DNA from: Mycolicibacterium setense
Lineage (GTDB): Bacteria; Actinomycetota; Actinomycetes; Mycobacteriales; Mycobacteriaceae
NCBI RefSeq assembly: GCF_000805385.1
Contig: NZ_JTJW01000008.1
Location: 62,001 to 126,000, forward strand
Length of the DNA: 64,000 nucleotides
Direction of reading: 5' to 3'
Shown here: positions 1 through 8,505 of the stretch, piece after piece
Numbering within the stretch: the stretch's first letter is position 1
Layout: every line of letters starts with the position of its first letter
The notes under the pieces: generated by a model
Told to the model about the DNA's origin: nothing
Database searches by the model: none
Seen by the model: only the letters and a program-made list of their open reading frames with translations
Program-made: the position numbers and the translations under genes

Positions 1-407
1 AGCAGCTTGCGCAGTTCGGTCACGTCGGTGGCGCGACGGCGCTCGGCTGCCAGCCGGGTGGCCCCGGTTTCGACGATGACGCGGTAGTCGAAGGCGTCGC
101 GGACCTCCCGCTTGTTGCGACGCAACTCCCGGCGCATCTGGGCCGGATCGTACTGCGGTGCCTGCACGGTGAACCCGCCGCCACGACCGCGTCGTACCGT
201 GATCAACCCTTCCCGTTCCAGTACCGCGACGGCGGCGCGCACGGTGGTTCGAGACACATTGAGCATGTCGGAGAGCTCGCGCTCGGTGGGCAGCCGGTCG
301 CCGGGCCGGAACTGGCCGAGTTCCAAGGCCCGCCGCATCTGGTCGACCACCAGCTCATGGGCGGCGATCTGGCGAACCGGAACCAATGTCGGCTTGGCTG
401 TTGGCAT
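1..407 (-). CDS. GntR-family (FadR/FCD-type) transcriptional regulator, 3' end outside window
   Basis: DNA-binding transcription regulator of which only the first ~135 residues are present; the gene runs off the left edge. A winged helix-turn-helix typical of GntR proteins is visible at residues ~25-75, with the motifs GDRLPTERELSDML and NVSRTTVRAA followed by the wing VRRGRGGGF. After it, a segment resembling the start of an FCD ligand-binding domain (AFDYRVIVETGATRLAAERR) suggests the FadR subfamily, which usually senses small organic acids. The ATG at 407 is preceded by a G-rich stretch (GAAGGGGGG) that can act as ribosome binding site. The ligand and targets cannot be told from sequence. 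Family assignment is firm; function beyond regulation is open. Confidence 0.85.
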   Translation of the reverse strand, partial: MPTAKPTLVPVRQIAAHELVVDQMRRALELGQFRPGDRLPTERELSDMLNVSRTTVRAAVAVLEREGLITVRRGRGGGFTVQAPQYDPAQMRRELRRNKREVRDAFDYRVIVETGATRLAAERRRATDVTELRKL

Positions 408-431
408 GCGTCCCCCCTTCGGACGCACCAA

Positions 432-463
432 ACGCTACCGCACGGTACTGCTTGGCGGACCAA
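432..463 (-). promoter_or_regulatory. Putative GntR promoter with operator-like palindrome
   Basis: On the minus strand a TAGCGT hexamer at 432-437 is a candidate -10 element for the GntR gene. Upstream, the palindrome TTGGTCCGCCAA (452-463) falls where the -35 would be, and ACCAAAC is repeated at 426-432 and 459-465. This fits an autoregulated promoter but is inference from position only. Confidence 0.35.
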
Positions 464-512
464 ACCCTTGACCGTTGGGCCCTTGAGCGCGAAAGTGCTG
501 CGGCCCAATGAT

Positions 513-1676
513 TTAAGGCTGCCAGCCCGTTGCCTCCGCCCACTCCCGGGCGCGCCGGTAGGCGTTCAGGAACCACGGCTCCTTGGCCACCGCGTAGTCG
601 GGTGTGGCCAAGGCGGCACGCTTGGCCGCCAGGTAATCGGCCTGGACCCCCGGGTTGGCCCGCAACCAGTCGACGAACATCAGCGCGAACCGCTGGTTGG
701 GCCGGCCGTCCACCCGGATGTGCACGTTGGTGGGCCGACCCGGATCCGCCGAGGCGTGGAAACGCTTGTGCCACAACGCTGGATCATCACTGTGCGGGGT
801 GTCGGTCGTGATGTCCGGCACCACGGGGTAGCCGGCCGTCAACAGCGCCTCGGCGAGGTCGTCCGCGACCGCCAGCGACTCGACCGTCACCTGCACGTCG
901 ATGACGTCCTTGGCATCCATCCCGGGCACTGCCGTCGAACCGATGTGGTCGATGCGGAGCGCGCGGTGGCCGCATGCGGTGTTGAGCCGGGCCACGATCC
1001 GGCGGGCCTGGTCTGGCCACGACGGGTCATACGGCACCACATCGGGCCGGCGGTGGGCCGGCTGCCGAATCTTGAGATTGTGCGCGAACGGCAGGATCCG
1101 CTCGTGCCAGAGGGCGCGAGCCTGTTCGACGACGGCGCCCGGGCTACCCGAGTTGTCCAGCCACACATCGGCCACGGCGCGACGCTGCTCCTCGGTGGCC
1201 TGTGCGGCGATGCGGGCGCGGGCGTCCTCCTCGGTGAAGCCGCGGTACTCGATCAGTCGCTTGACGCGTAACTCCGGATCCGCGTTCACCACGATGACCA
1301 ACGGGAACATCGGCGCCATCTGGGATTCCACCAACAGCGGGATGTCCTCGACCACCACGGCATCTTCGTGCGCCGCCGAGATGAGCTCCGACCGGCGGTG
1401 CGCCACCAGCGGATGCACGATGCCGTTCAAGGTGGCGCGCTTCTCGTCGTCGCTGAAGGCGACCGCAGCCAGGGCCGGACGGTTCAACGCGCCCTCGGGC
1501 AGCAGGATCCCGTCGCCGAACGCCTCGACCAGCTTGGCCAGCCCCTCGGTTCCGGGTTCGACCACCTCACGGGCGATGACGTCGCCGTCGACGATGATGC
1601 CGCCGAGATCGCTGAATGTCGCCGACACTGTTGACTTTCCGGCGCCGATACCGCCGGTTAACCCGATACGAAGCAC
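513..1676 (-). CDS. coaE: Dephospho-CoA kinase fused to a GrpB/UPF0157-like domain
   Basis: Catalyses the last step of coenzyme A synthesis, ATP-dependent phosphorylation of the ribose 3'-hydroxyl of dephospho-CoA, in the cytosol. The N-terminal kinase domain (residues ~1-200) has the P-loop GGIGAGKS at 8-15 and the family motif HPLVAHRR. From ~residue 210 a second domain begins (VVPYDPSWPDQARR, then IDHIGSTAVPGMDAKDVID) that matches the GrpB/UPF0157 nucleotidyltransferase-like family. This two-domain form (387 aa here, roughly twice a stand-alone CoaE) is the usual mycobacterial arrangement. It starts with GTG at 1676 and lies just downstream of rpsA on the same strand, separated by a strong hairpin. 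The role of the C-terminal domain is not established. Confidence 0.95.
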   Translation of the reverse strand: MLRIGLTGGIGAGKSTVSATFSDLGGIIVDGDVIAREVVEPGTEGLAKLVEAFGDGILLPEGALNRPALAAVAFSDDEKRATLNGIVHPLVAHRRSELISAAHEDAVVVEDIPLLVESQMAPMFPLVIVVNADPELRVKRLIEYRGFTEEDARARIAAQATEEQRRAVADVWLDNSGSPGAVVEQARALWHERILPFAHNLKIRQPAHRRPDVVPYDPSWPDQARRIVARLNTACGHRALRIDHIGSTAVPGMDAKDVIDVQVTVESLAVADDLAEALLTAGYPVVPDITTDTPHSDDPALWHKRFHASADPGRPTNVHIRVDGRPNQRFALMFVDWLRANPGVQADYLAAKRAALATPDYAVAKEPWFLNAYRRAREWAEATGWQP

Positions 1677-1705
1677 GCCCCACAGTCTGTCAGGGCGCCG
1701 GAACG

Positions 1706-1740
1706 ACGAACGCCCCGACCCAAAGGGCCGGGGCGTTCGT
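1706..1740 (-). terminator. Hairpin between rpsA and coaE
   Basis: Perfect 12-bp inverted repeat: ACGAACGCCCCG at 1706-1717 and CGGGGCGTTCGT at 1729-1740 with an 11-base loop. It lies 15 bases beyond the rpsA stop. There is no long U-tract, as is common for mycobacterial terminators, so it may terminate or only attenuate readthrough into coaE. Confidence 0.6.
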
Positions 1741-1754
1741 TGTCGTACTTGCTG

Positions 1755-3194
1755 TTACGCGTTGCCCGCGAGCTTCTCACGCAGGGCGGCCAGCTGTGCG
1801 TCGCTGGCCAGCGTGCCACCGGTCGACTCCTCCGACCGCGAGGACCCGTTGGACACCGGACGGGCAGCTTCCTCGGCCTCGGCCGCGGCGAACTTCTCCA
1901 TCTGGGTGGTGTGCATCTTGTGCCGGCGCTCGGCCTCGGCGTAGCGGGCCTCCCACTCCTCCCGCTGCTTGTCGAAGCCTTCGAGCCATTCGTTGGTCTC
2001 GGCGTCGAAGCCCTCGGGGAAGATGTAGTTGCCCTGCTCGTCGTAGCTGTCGGCCATGCCGTACTTCGACGGGTCGAACTCCTCGGTGTAGTCCTCGTTG
2101 GCCTGCTTGAGGCTCAGCGAGATCCGGCGACGCTCCAGGTCGATGTCGATGACCTTGACCATCGCGTCGTCGCCGACGGTGACCACCTGGTCCGGGACCT
2201 CGACATGGCGCTCGGACAGCTCCGAGATGTGCACCAGACCTTCGATGCCCTCCTCGACGCGGACGAACGCACCGAACGGCACCAGCTTGGTGACCTTGCC
2301 CGGCACGATCTGGCCGATCGCGTGGGTGCGGGCGAAGTGGCGCCACGGATCTTCCTGAGTCGCCTTGAGCGACAGCGAAACCCGCTCGCGATCCATGTCG
2401 ACGTCGAGCACCTCGACGGTGACCTCGTCGCCCACCTGAACCACCTCGGACGGGTGATCGATGTGCTTCCAGGACAGCTCGGACACGTGGACCAGGCCGT
2501 CGACGCCGCCGAGATCGACGAACGCGCCGAAGTTGACGATCGAGGAGACGACACCCTTGCGGATGGCGCCCTTCTGCAGCTGGTTGAGGAACTCGCTGCG
2601 CACCTCGGACTGGGTCTGCTCCAGCCAGGCGCGGCGGCTCAGCACCACGTTGTTGCGGTTCTTGTCCAGCTCGATGATCTTGGCCTCGATCTCCTTGCCG
2701 ATGTACGGCTGCAGATCGCGGACACGACGCATCTCGACCAGCGATGCGGGCAGGAAGCCGCGCAGGCCGATGTCGAGGATCAGGCCGCCCTTGACGACCT
2801 CGATGACGGTGCCCTTGACGGCCTCGTCCTTCTCCTTGAGTTCCTCGATGGTGCCCCAGGCACGCTCGTACTGAGCGCGCTTCTTGGACAGGATCAGGCG
2901 GCCTTCCTTGTCCTCCTTGGTGAGAACGAGGGCCTCGACCTCATCGCCCACGGAAACGACCTCGTTGGGGTCGACATCGTGCTTGATGGAGAGTTCGCGA
3001 GAAGGAATGACACCTTCGGTCTTGTAGCCGATGTCGAGCAGAACCTCATCGCGGTCCACCTTGACGATGGTCCCTTCGACGATGTCGCCATCGTTGAAGT
3101 ACTTGATGGTCTTGTCGATCGCGGCGAGAAAGTCCTCAGCCGAGCCAATGTCGTTGATGGCTACTTGCGGCGAGGTGATGGAGGGACTTGGCAT
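1755..3194 (-). CDS. rpsA: 30S ribosomal protein S1
   Basis: Binds mRNA on the small ribosomal subunit and helps it engage the 30S platform. Four S1 RNA-binding repeats are visible at about residues 36-105, 120-190, 208-277 and 293-363; repeats 3 and 4 show the typical GAFVDLGGVDGLVHVSELSW and GAFVRVEEGIEGLVHISELS cores. The 479-aa length and a charged, probably disordered C-terminal tail (from ~residue 370) are typical of mycobacterial S1, which has fewer repeats than the six-repeat enterobacterial protein. The start MPSPSITSPQ matches the family. In M. tuberculosis it has been discussed as a pyrazinoic-acid target, a claim that is contested. It is flanked by coaE, as in other mycobacteria. 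Confidence 0.97.
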   Translation of the reverse strand: MPSPSITSPQVAINDIGSAEDFLAAIDKTIKYFNDGDIVEGTIVKVDRDEVLLDIGYKTEGVIPSRELSIKHDVDPNEVVSVGDEVEALVLTKEDKEGRLILSKKRAQYERAWGTIEELKEKDEAVKGTVIEVVKGGLILDIGLRGFLPASLVEMRRVRDLQPYIGKEIEAKIIELDKNRNNVVLSRRAWLEQTQSEVRSEFLNQLQKGAIRKGVVSSIVNFGAFVDLGGVDGLVHVSELSWKHIDHPSEVVQVGDEVTVEVLDVDMDRERVSLSLKATQEDPWRHFARTHAIGQIVPGKVTKLVPFGAFVRVEEGIEGLVHISELSERHVEVPDQVVTVGDDAMVKVIDIDLERRRISLSLKQANEDYTEEFDPSKYGMADSYDEQGNYIFPEGFDAETNEWLEGFDKQREEWEARYAEAERRHKMHTTQMEKFAAAEAEEAARPVSNGSSRSEESTGGTLASDAQLAALREKLAGNA

Positions 3195-3421
3195 GTGGTG
3201 GGTTGCTCCGGACAGGTTTACTCGTAGGGACAGTTATATTGCGATAGTGCGGTCGTGCTCATCCGTGGGCCGAAAAACTGTGCACACAGATACGTAACGA
3301 GGGTACTCGACCAGGCACACGCAGGACAAACCGCCTCCCTCGGCAGACACGCCCGGGGCCCGCCGATCCGTCGGCCGAATTTGTGCCGGGAATCGAGGCG
3401 GCCCGCGGCTACGCTCTGCGG
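3195..3421. promoter_or_regulatory. Divergent rpsA / prsW-like intergenic region
   Basis: No gene seen. On the minus strand TATAAC at 3233-3238 is a candidate -10 for rpsA, which would give a leader of about 30 bases. On the plus strand TACGCT at 3410-3415 lies 6 bases before the GTG at 3422, a typical leaderless mycobacterial promoter for the membrane protease. Confidence 0.5.
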
Positions 3422-4624
3422 GTGGCGTACTACCCGACCCCCGGCCCGGCCCATCGGCAGTGGTTTCCGGTCACCGCTCCCATGCCCAGGCCGGTCCGCA
3501 AGGTCGGTGCCCCGCTGGCCGCGATTATCGCCTGCGGCGTCGTCACCGGGGTGTTGATACTGCTGTTCACCGCACTCAACCCGGTCGGCGCCATCATCGG
3601 CTTCACGCTGTCCAGCATCGTGATGACCGGGGCCGTATTCGCCTACCTGTGGCTGGACCGTTGGGAGCCCGAACCTCCGCGATTGCTGCTGCTGGCCTTC
3701 GGCTGGGGCGCAGCGGTGGCGATCGTCCTGTCGCTCGTGCTGAGCCTGTTCACCGATGCGCTGCTGGCACCAGGGGTCGACTCGGCCGAATCGGCGCACA
3801 GCTTCGCCTCAGTGGCGATCCGGGCACCATTCATCGAAGAGGCCGCCAAAGGCCTGTTCCTGCTGATCATGATGACCGGGCGCCGCCGCAACGAGCTCAA
3901 CTCGTTGACCGACTGCCTGGTGTACGCCGGCCTGGTCGGGCTCGGTTTCGCCTGGCTGGAAGACATCATGTACATCTCGAGCGCCGATTCACTGGCCGGA
4001 TCGTTGCTCACCGCGGCGATGCGGCTCATCATGGCGCCGTTCGCTCACTCACTGTTCACCACGATGACCGCGATCGGGGTCTACCTCGCGCTGCAGCGGC
4101 GCAGCGGCATCGGCAAGACGCTGTGCATCCTGGGCGGCTACCTGGGCGCGGTGTTCATGCACGGCTTGTGGAACGGCTCGTCGCTGGTGGGCGCCGGAAC
4201 CTACTTCATCGTGTACGCGGTCTGGATGGTGCCGATCTTCATCGCGATGGTCGTCGTCGCCGTCACCAGCCGGCGCCGGGAACAACGCGTGGTGGCCGCC
4301 AAACTTCCTGGCATGGTCGCCGCCGGGCTGATCACGCCCAACGAGGCCACCTGGCTCGGGTCGTTGAAGACCCGCCACGCCCTCGTCAAGCACGCCACGC
4401 AGGTCGGCGGGCGCGCCGCGGGCAAGTCCGTCGCGGCGTTCGCCGCCGCGGTCGTCGAACTGGCCTTCGTCCGCGACCGTATCGACCGCGGCTTCGGCGA
4501 TGCGCAGGTGTACGCGCTGCAGCAGGAAGAGGTGTATTCGGTGACGGCCGCCCGGTCCGCCGCCCCGATCCTGCATTGGCTGGCCAACTACCAGGCAGCC
4601 CCTCCGCTGCCGAAGCCCTGGTGA
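3422..4624 (+). CDS. PrsW-family intramembrane metalloprotease
   Basis: Predicted polytopic membrane protein of 400 aa related to PrsW, whose family cleaves membrane-embedded substrates such as anti-sigma factors. Several hydrophobic segments are clear from ~residue 28 onward. The family signature EExxK is present as E139-E140-x-x-K143 (APFIEEAAKGLF), followed by histidine motifs in FAHSLFTT and FMHGLWNGSS, which probably bind the metal. The C-terminal ~110 residues form a soluble tail. The GTG at 3422 was chosen because a TACGCT -10 element ends 6 bases before it; an in-frame GTG at 3383 is possible but would lie upstream of that promoter. The substrate is unknown; no anti-sigma factor gene is nearby. 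Confidence 0.85.
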   Translation: MAYYPTPGPAHRQWFPVTAPMPRPVRKVGAPLAAIIACGVVTGVLILLFTALNPVGAIIGFTLSSIVMTGAVFAYLWLDRWEPEPPRLLLLAFGWGAAVAIVLSLVLSLFTDALLAPGVDSAESAHSFASVAIRAPFIEEAAKGLFLLIMMTGRRRNELNSLTDCLVYAGLVGLGFAWLEDIMYISSADSLAGSLLTAAMRLIMAPFAHSLFTTMTAIGVYLALQRRSGIGKTLCILGGYLGAVFMHGLWNGSSLVGAGTYFIVYAVWMVPIFIAMVVVAVTSRRREQRVVAAKLPGMVAAGLITPNEATWLGSLKTRHALVKHATQVGGRAAGKSVAAFAAAVVELAFVRDRIDRGFGDAQVYALQQEEVYSVTAARSAAPILHWLANYQAAPPLPKPW

Positions 4625-4631
4625 GCCGGCC

Positions 4632-7361
4632 CTAGTGCGCCGCCGCGTCCCAACTGCGGCCGTAACCGACCGAAACCTCCAACGGCACATCCAACGGATA
4701 GGCGTTGCCCATGTGCTCGCGGACCAGGGCCTCCAACGTGTCGCGCTCGCCGTGGGCGACCTCGAACAACAGCTCGTCGTGCACCTGCAGCAGCATCCGT
4801 GACTGCAGCCCGGCGTCCTTGATCGCGGCGTCGACATTGATCATCGCGACCTTGATGATGTCGGCGGCGCTGCCCTGGATCGGCGCGTTGAGCGCGGCCC
4901 GCTCCGCCGCCTCGCGCACGTTGCGGTTGCTGCTGTCCAACTCGGGCAGGTAACGGCGGCGGCCCAGCACCGTCGAGGTGAATCCGTCCTTGCGGGCCTG
5001 GTCGACCACATCGCGCAGATAGTCGCGCACCCCGCCGAACCGGTCGAAGTACTGCTCCATCTGCACCTTTGCCTCTTCGGTGGAGATCTTGAGCTGGCTG
5101 GCCAGGCCGTAGGCACTCAACCCGTAGGCCAGGCCGTACGACATCGCCTTGACCCGGCGGCGCAGTTCGGGGGTCACCTCGTCGATCGGTACCGAGAAGG
5201 CCCGCGACGCCACGAACGAATGCAGGTCCTCACCGGTGTTGAACGCTTCGATGAGCCCTGCGTCCCTGGACAGGTGCGCCATGATCCGCATCTCGATCTG
5301 GCTGTAGTCGGCGGTCATCAGCTCGGCATAGGGACCGTCAGGGCCACCTCCGACGACAAACGCGTCGCGGATGCGCCGGCCCGCCTCGGTGCGGATCGGG
5401 ATGTTCTGCAGGTTCGGCTCGGTGGAGGAAAGCCGGCCGGTCGCCGCGATGGTCTGGTTGAACGTGGTGTGAATCCGCCCGTCGGAGGCCACCGCGTTGA
5501 GCAGGCCGTCGACGGTGACCTTGAGCCGCGTGGCGTCGCGGTGCGCCAGCAGATGCTGCAGGAACGGATGCCCGGTCTTGTCGAACAGTGTTTGCAGCGC
5601 GTCGGCGTCGGTGGTGTAGCCGGTCTTGGTGCGCTTGGTCTTCGGCATTTCCAGCTCGTCGAACAGCACCGCCTGCAGCTGCTTGGGCGAGCCGAGGTTG
5701 ATCTGCTTGCCGATCACGGCGTAGGCGGCCTCGGCGGCGTCGCGGATCTGATCGGCGAACTCGCTCTGCAGCTCCTGCAGCTTGTCCAGGTCGACGGCGA
5801 TGCCGATGGACTCCATCTCGGCGAGGGCCCGCTGCACCGGCAGCTCCATCCGGCCCAGCAGCGACGAGGAGTCGATGCGGGCCAGCTCCTCGTCCAGCGC
5901 ATCGGCGAGGTCGAGGACCGCGCAGGCCCGCAGGATCAGCGTCTGCACCGCCTGCTCGTCGACGCCGTCGGAGTCATCCAACAATGAAAGTTGTTGTTGC
6001 TCAGGAGATTCAGCGCGTAGCTCGCGACGCAGGTAACGCACCGCCAGATCATCGAGGGCGAAGCTGCGCTGCCCCGGCCGCACCAGGTACGCGGCCAGCG
6101 CGGTGTCGGAGGTGACCCCACGCAGCGTCCACCCCCGCCCGGCCAGATCATGCATGGCCAGCTTGGCCTCGTGCAGCGCCTTCGGCGGACCGGGATCGGC
6201 CAGCCAGCGCGCCAGCGCATCCTCGTCCTCCGGCGTCAGCGTGGCCGTGTCGATGTAGCGCCCGTCGCCGTCGGCCGCCACGATGGCCAGCGCCGTGGCG
6301 TCGGCGTCGTATGCCAGATGTGTGCCGACCACGGCGAGACCGAACCGGCTTCCCAGGCTGTGCTCGGCAAGCCATGCAGCGAGCTCACCCGGCTCCAACG
6401 CCCGGCCCCGCACGTCGAAACCGTGCTCGACCTCGGGCTCGGAGGCGACCAACGTCTCGAACAGCCGGTCGCGCAGAACGCGGAATTCCAGATCATCGAA
6501 CAACCGGTGGATCTGGTCGCGATTCCAGGGTTGCATCCGCAGGGTGTCCGGCGTCTGCGGCAGCGGCACATCGCGGACCAGATCGGTGAGCTCACGGTTG
6601 AGCACCACGCTGGACAGGTTGGCCCGCAGCGAATCACCGACCTTGCCCTTGACCTTCTCGACGTTGTCGACCAGTGCCTGTAGGGAGCCGTATTCGGCGA
6701 TCCACTTGGTCGCGGTCTTCTCCCCGACCCCGGGAATGCCCGGCAGGTTGTCGCTCGGGTCGCCACGCAGCGCCGCGAAGTCCGGGTACTGCGTGGGACT
6801 CAACCCGTACTTCTCCACCACCGCGTCCGGGGTGAAGCGGGTCAGCTCACTGACCCCCTTGCGCGGGTAGAGCACCGTGACGTTGTCGGTGACCAACTGC
6901 AGCGCGTCGCGGTCGCCGGTGACCACCAGCACCCGGTAGCCGTCCCGCTCGGCCTGGGTGGCCAGCGTGGCGATGATGTCGTCGGCTTCGAAGCCGGGTT
7001 CGGCCAGCGCAGTGATACCCAGCGCGCCGAGCACCTCTTTGGTGATGTCGATCTGGCCGCGGAACTCGTCGGGGGTCGCAGACCGGCCCTCCTTGTATTC
7101 CGGGTACTTCTCTTTGCGGAAGGTCTGGCGCGAGACGTCGAACGCGGCACCCACATGGCTGGGCTGCTCGTCACGCAGCAGGTTGATCAACATCGAGGTG
7201 AACCCGTAGACAGCGTTGGTGGTCAACCCGCCCTGGGTCTTGAAATTCTCGGCGGGCAACGCGTAGAACGCCCTGAAAGCCAGCGAATTGCCGTCGAGCA
7301 GCATCAATGTGGGCTTCTCGTCGGCAGTGGCGGTCTTGGCGTCTGTTGCGGTTGGGCTCAC
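4632..7361 (-). CDS. polA: DNA polymerase I
   Basis: Family A polymerase for gap filling, RNA-primer removal and repair. The 909-aa protein has an N-terminal 5'-nuclease domain (~1-310, with FEADDIIATLA and GDPSDNLPGIPGVGEKTA), a 3'-5' exonuclease-like domain that appears to lack the usual catalytic acids (known for mycobacterial PolA), and the polymerase domain with motif A (DYSQIEMRIMAHLS), motif B (RRVKAMSYGLAYGLS) and motif C (VHDELLFE). The GTG at 7361 was chosen because TAGAGT (7369-7374, minus strand) ends 7 bases upstream, a leaderless promoter, and because MSPTATDAK fits the usual length. A longer frame to 7619 is not supported. A second 5'-nuclease homologue lies at 49944-50927. Confidence 0.97.
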   Translation of the reverse strand: MSPTATDAKTATADEKPTLMLLDGNSLAFRAFYALPAENFKTQGGLTTNAVYGFTSMLINLLRDEQPSHVGAAFDVSRQTFRKEKYPEYKEGRSATPDEFRGQIDITKEVLGALGITALAEPGFEADDIIATLATQAERDGYRVLVVTGDRDALQLVTDNVTVLYPRKGVSELTRFTPDAVVEKYGLSPTQYPDFAALRGDPSDNLPGIPGVGEKTATKWIAEYGSLQALVDNVEKVKGKVGDSLRANLSSVVLNRELTDLVRDVPLPQTPDTLRMQPWNRDQIHRLFDDLEFRVLRDRLFETLVASEPEVEHGFDVRGRALEPGELAAWLAEHSLGSRFGLAVVGTHLAYDADATALAIVAADGDGRYIDTATLTPEDEDALARWLADPGPPKALHEAKLAMHDLAGRGWTLRGVTSDTALAAYLVRPGQRSFALDDLAVRYLRRELRAESPEQQQLSLLDDSDGVDEQAVQTLILRACAVLDLADALDEELARIDSSSLLGRMELPVQRALAEMESIGIAVDLDKLQELQSEFADQIRDAAEAAYAVIGKQINLGSPKQLQAVLFDELEMPKTKRTKTGYTTDADALQTLFDKTGHPFLQHLLAHRDATRLKVTVDGLLNAVASDGRIHTTFNQTIAATGRLSSTEPNLQNIPIRTEAGRRIRDAFVVGGGPDGPYAELMTADYSQIEMRIMAHLSRDAGLIEAFNTGEDLHSFVASRAFSVPIDEVTPELRRRVKAMSYGLAYGLSAYGLASQLKISTEEAKVQMEQYFDRFGGVRDYLRDVVDQARKDGFTSTVLGRRRYLPELDSSNRNVREAAERAALNAPIQGSAADIIKVAMINVDAAIKDAGLQSRMLLQVHDELLFEVAHGERDTLEALVREHMGNAYPLDVPLEVSVGYGRSWDAAAH

Positions 7362-7722
7362 GGCCCTAACTCTATGCAGCGGTCCTGACAATGGAACCAA
7401 CGCAGGCTCCCATTTGGACAACCCAGCCCGCCACGCCCGCCCGAGCGGATCAGAATCGACTGATGTCCGCACGCAGCGCTCCGGTGGACGCCGACGGGGC
7501 ACTGCCCGGCGCATGGGTCGGCTCGTATCGCGCGCCGACCCCGGGACCGTGGCACCGATCACCGCCGAGCCCTGCGCCCCCGTGTCCGGTGAGATGCCAA
7601 CGACTGCAACTTGACACACGCTTCGTGAACGCCGCGCGTCCGGCTGATGTCACCGACACGGGCAGCCCTAAACGACTGCGCGTGTAGGCCGTCGCATTCG
7701 GACTCTTCAAGACCGCGGGCTA

Positions 7723-7827
7723 TCACCGACGCTTCCGGTGGGCGTTCACCTGCAGGCCGCGCTTGCCGCCCAGGACCCGGTGTCCCCGGGCCCAGAAAGT
7801 GCCGCGCAACTGGGCATCAATAGCTTG
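7723..7827 (-). pseudogene. C-terminal remnant of a lost gene at the island edge
   Basis: On the minus strand a 34-codon open frame ends in TGA at 7723-7725 and reads ...LRGTFWARGHRVLGGKRG then LQVNAHRKRR. Almost every codon ends in G or C, as in real genes here, yet there is no plausible start: a TAG at 7828-7830 closes the frame exactly inside the TTGCTAGCC repeat. It looks like the basic tail of a protein whose 5' part was removed when the neighbouring DNA arrived. I do not recognise the family. Confidence 0.4.
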
Positions 7828-7846
7828 CTAGCCTAGGTTGCTAGCC
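7825..7846. repeat. Direct repeat of TTGCTAGCC with overlapping palindromes
   Basis: TTGCTAGCC occurs at 7825-7833 and 7838-7846, separated by TAGG; GCTAGC inside each copy and CCTAGG between them are palindromic. TAGCCT and TAGGTT within it also resemble -10 hexamers, so this may be a promoter with a repeated operator, or a recombination footprint at the island edge. Confidence 0.45.
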
Positions 7847-7876
7847 GGACGGCAGTGCGAGATGCGGGGTACCGCG

Positions 7877-7916
7877 TTTCAGAAGGCGGCACCTGGTTTT
7901 CAGAAGGCGGCACCTG
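7877..7916 (+). repeat. 19-bp tandem direct repeat in the leader of the T7SS-like cassette
   Basis: TTTCAGAAGGCGGCACCTG is present twice, at 7877-7895 and 7898-7916, period 21 bases. It precedes the ATG at 7954 by about 40 bases. Two helical turns of spacing suit a protein-binding site on one DNA face, or an RNA element in the leader. Confidence 0.6.
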
Positions 7917-7953
7917 TTGGTATCGGGGGCTTCGGCAAGGGGGATTACGGCTG

Positions 7954-8505
7954 ATGGACTATTCGGAGCCATCGAATCGCAGTGCGGGTTCTGCCAATGC
8001 GGGCGGGAGACCTGCAGGTCATATACCGGTCGATTCACAGTCGGAAAACCGCACTCAGCATCAGTGGGAACCCGCTGTCGGCGGTACACGTGCGCAGGCA
8101 GCCCCGGTCCAGCAGTCCAAGATCCCCTCCGCCCCCCAACCCGCGCGGGACCGAGCCGAAGGGCCACCGGTTCACCATTATGTCGAGGTTGCGAACAGTG
8201 TCGGCGACAAACGATCGCAGCCCAAAGCGATTCCACGGGACTTTCCGCCTGTCGTTTATTTGCCGTGCGCTGAAGCAGTGGACGATCCAAATGATGCACG
8301 GATCGACATGCGTGAGACTCGAGACGGAAGGACGGCACTTCTTGCATATTCGGCGCTTGACCGACTGTACGAATGCTGTGGCGACGATCAGGCCTGGATC
8401 GTGGTGCCGACCGCTGTCCTCTCCAATTTGCAAAATTTGCACCCGTTTCAAATGCTGATGCTCGACATTGAAATTCCTATCCAACAACGCCGAGGGCAAA
8501 AGTGA
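7954..8505 (+). CDS. SAV_915/SseB-like protein, first gene of the T7SS-like cassette
   Basis: Unrecognised role. The first ~95 residues of the 183-aa product are low-complexity and polar (rich in S, A, P, Q, R), probably disordered. The C-terminal ~80 residues (PPVVYLPCAEAVDD, then RTALLAYSALDRLYECCG and QAWIVVPTAVLSNL) resemble the SAV_915/SseB-like domain common in actinobacteria and often found beside WXG100 genes. The ATG at 7954 follows AAGGGGG by 10 bases; the frame is open further upstream but there it runs through the direct repeats. Its stop overlaps the GTG of the next gene (GTGA), so the two are translationally coupled. A chaperone or accessory role for the secreted pair is a guess from position. 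Confidence 0.6.
   Translation: MDYSEPSNRSAGSANAGGRPAGHIPVDSQSENRTQHQWEPAVGGTRAQAAPVQQSKIPSAPQPARDRAEGPPVHHYVEVANSVGDKRSQPKAIPRDFPPVVYLPCAEAVDDPNDARIDMRETRDGRTALLAYSALDRLYECCGDDQAWIVVPTAVLSNLQNLHPFQMLMLDIEIPIQQRRGQK

Larger units (their letters stand above)
7362..7953. other. Non-genic boundary region between polA and the accessory island
   Basis: About 590 bases without a convincing intact gene. Its right half holds a truncated coding remnant (7723-7827), two copies of TTGCTAGCC (7825-7846) and a 19-bp direct repeat (7877-7916). 7369-7374 is the polA -10 element. Between 7375 and 7722 open frames exist on both strands but none has a promoter, ribosome binding site or recognisable domain. Confidence 0.6.

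Noticed and set aside
1740..3227. Long open frame on the plus strand opposite rpsA
   Set aside because: It mirrors rpsA codon by codon; the high-GC third positions of the real gene keep the antisense frame open. No family match in its translation.
7369..7619. Longer polA frame up to 7619
   Set aside because: The extra N-terminus is Arg/Pro-rich without homology to PolA, and the promoter with leaderless spacing lies inside it.
7391..7710. Open frames on both strands between polA and the island
   Set aside because: No start signals, no domains and mutually overlapping; only the separate 34-codon remnant further right has a convincing coding pattern.
7877..7916. CRISPR-like repeat
   Set aside because: Only two copies with a 2-base gap, no spacer and no cas genes.
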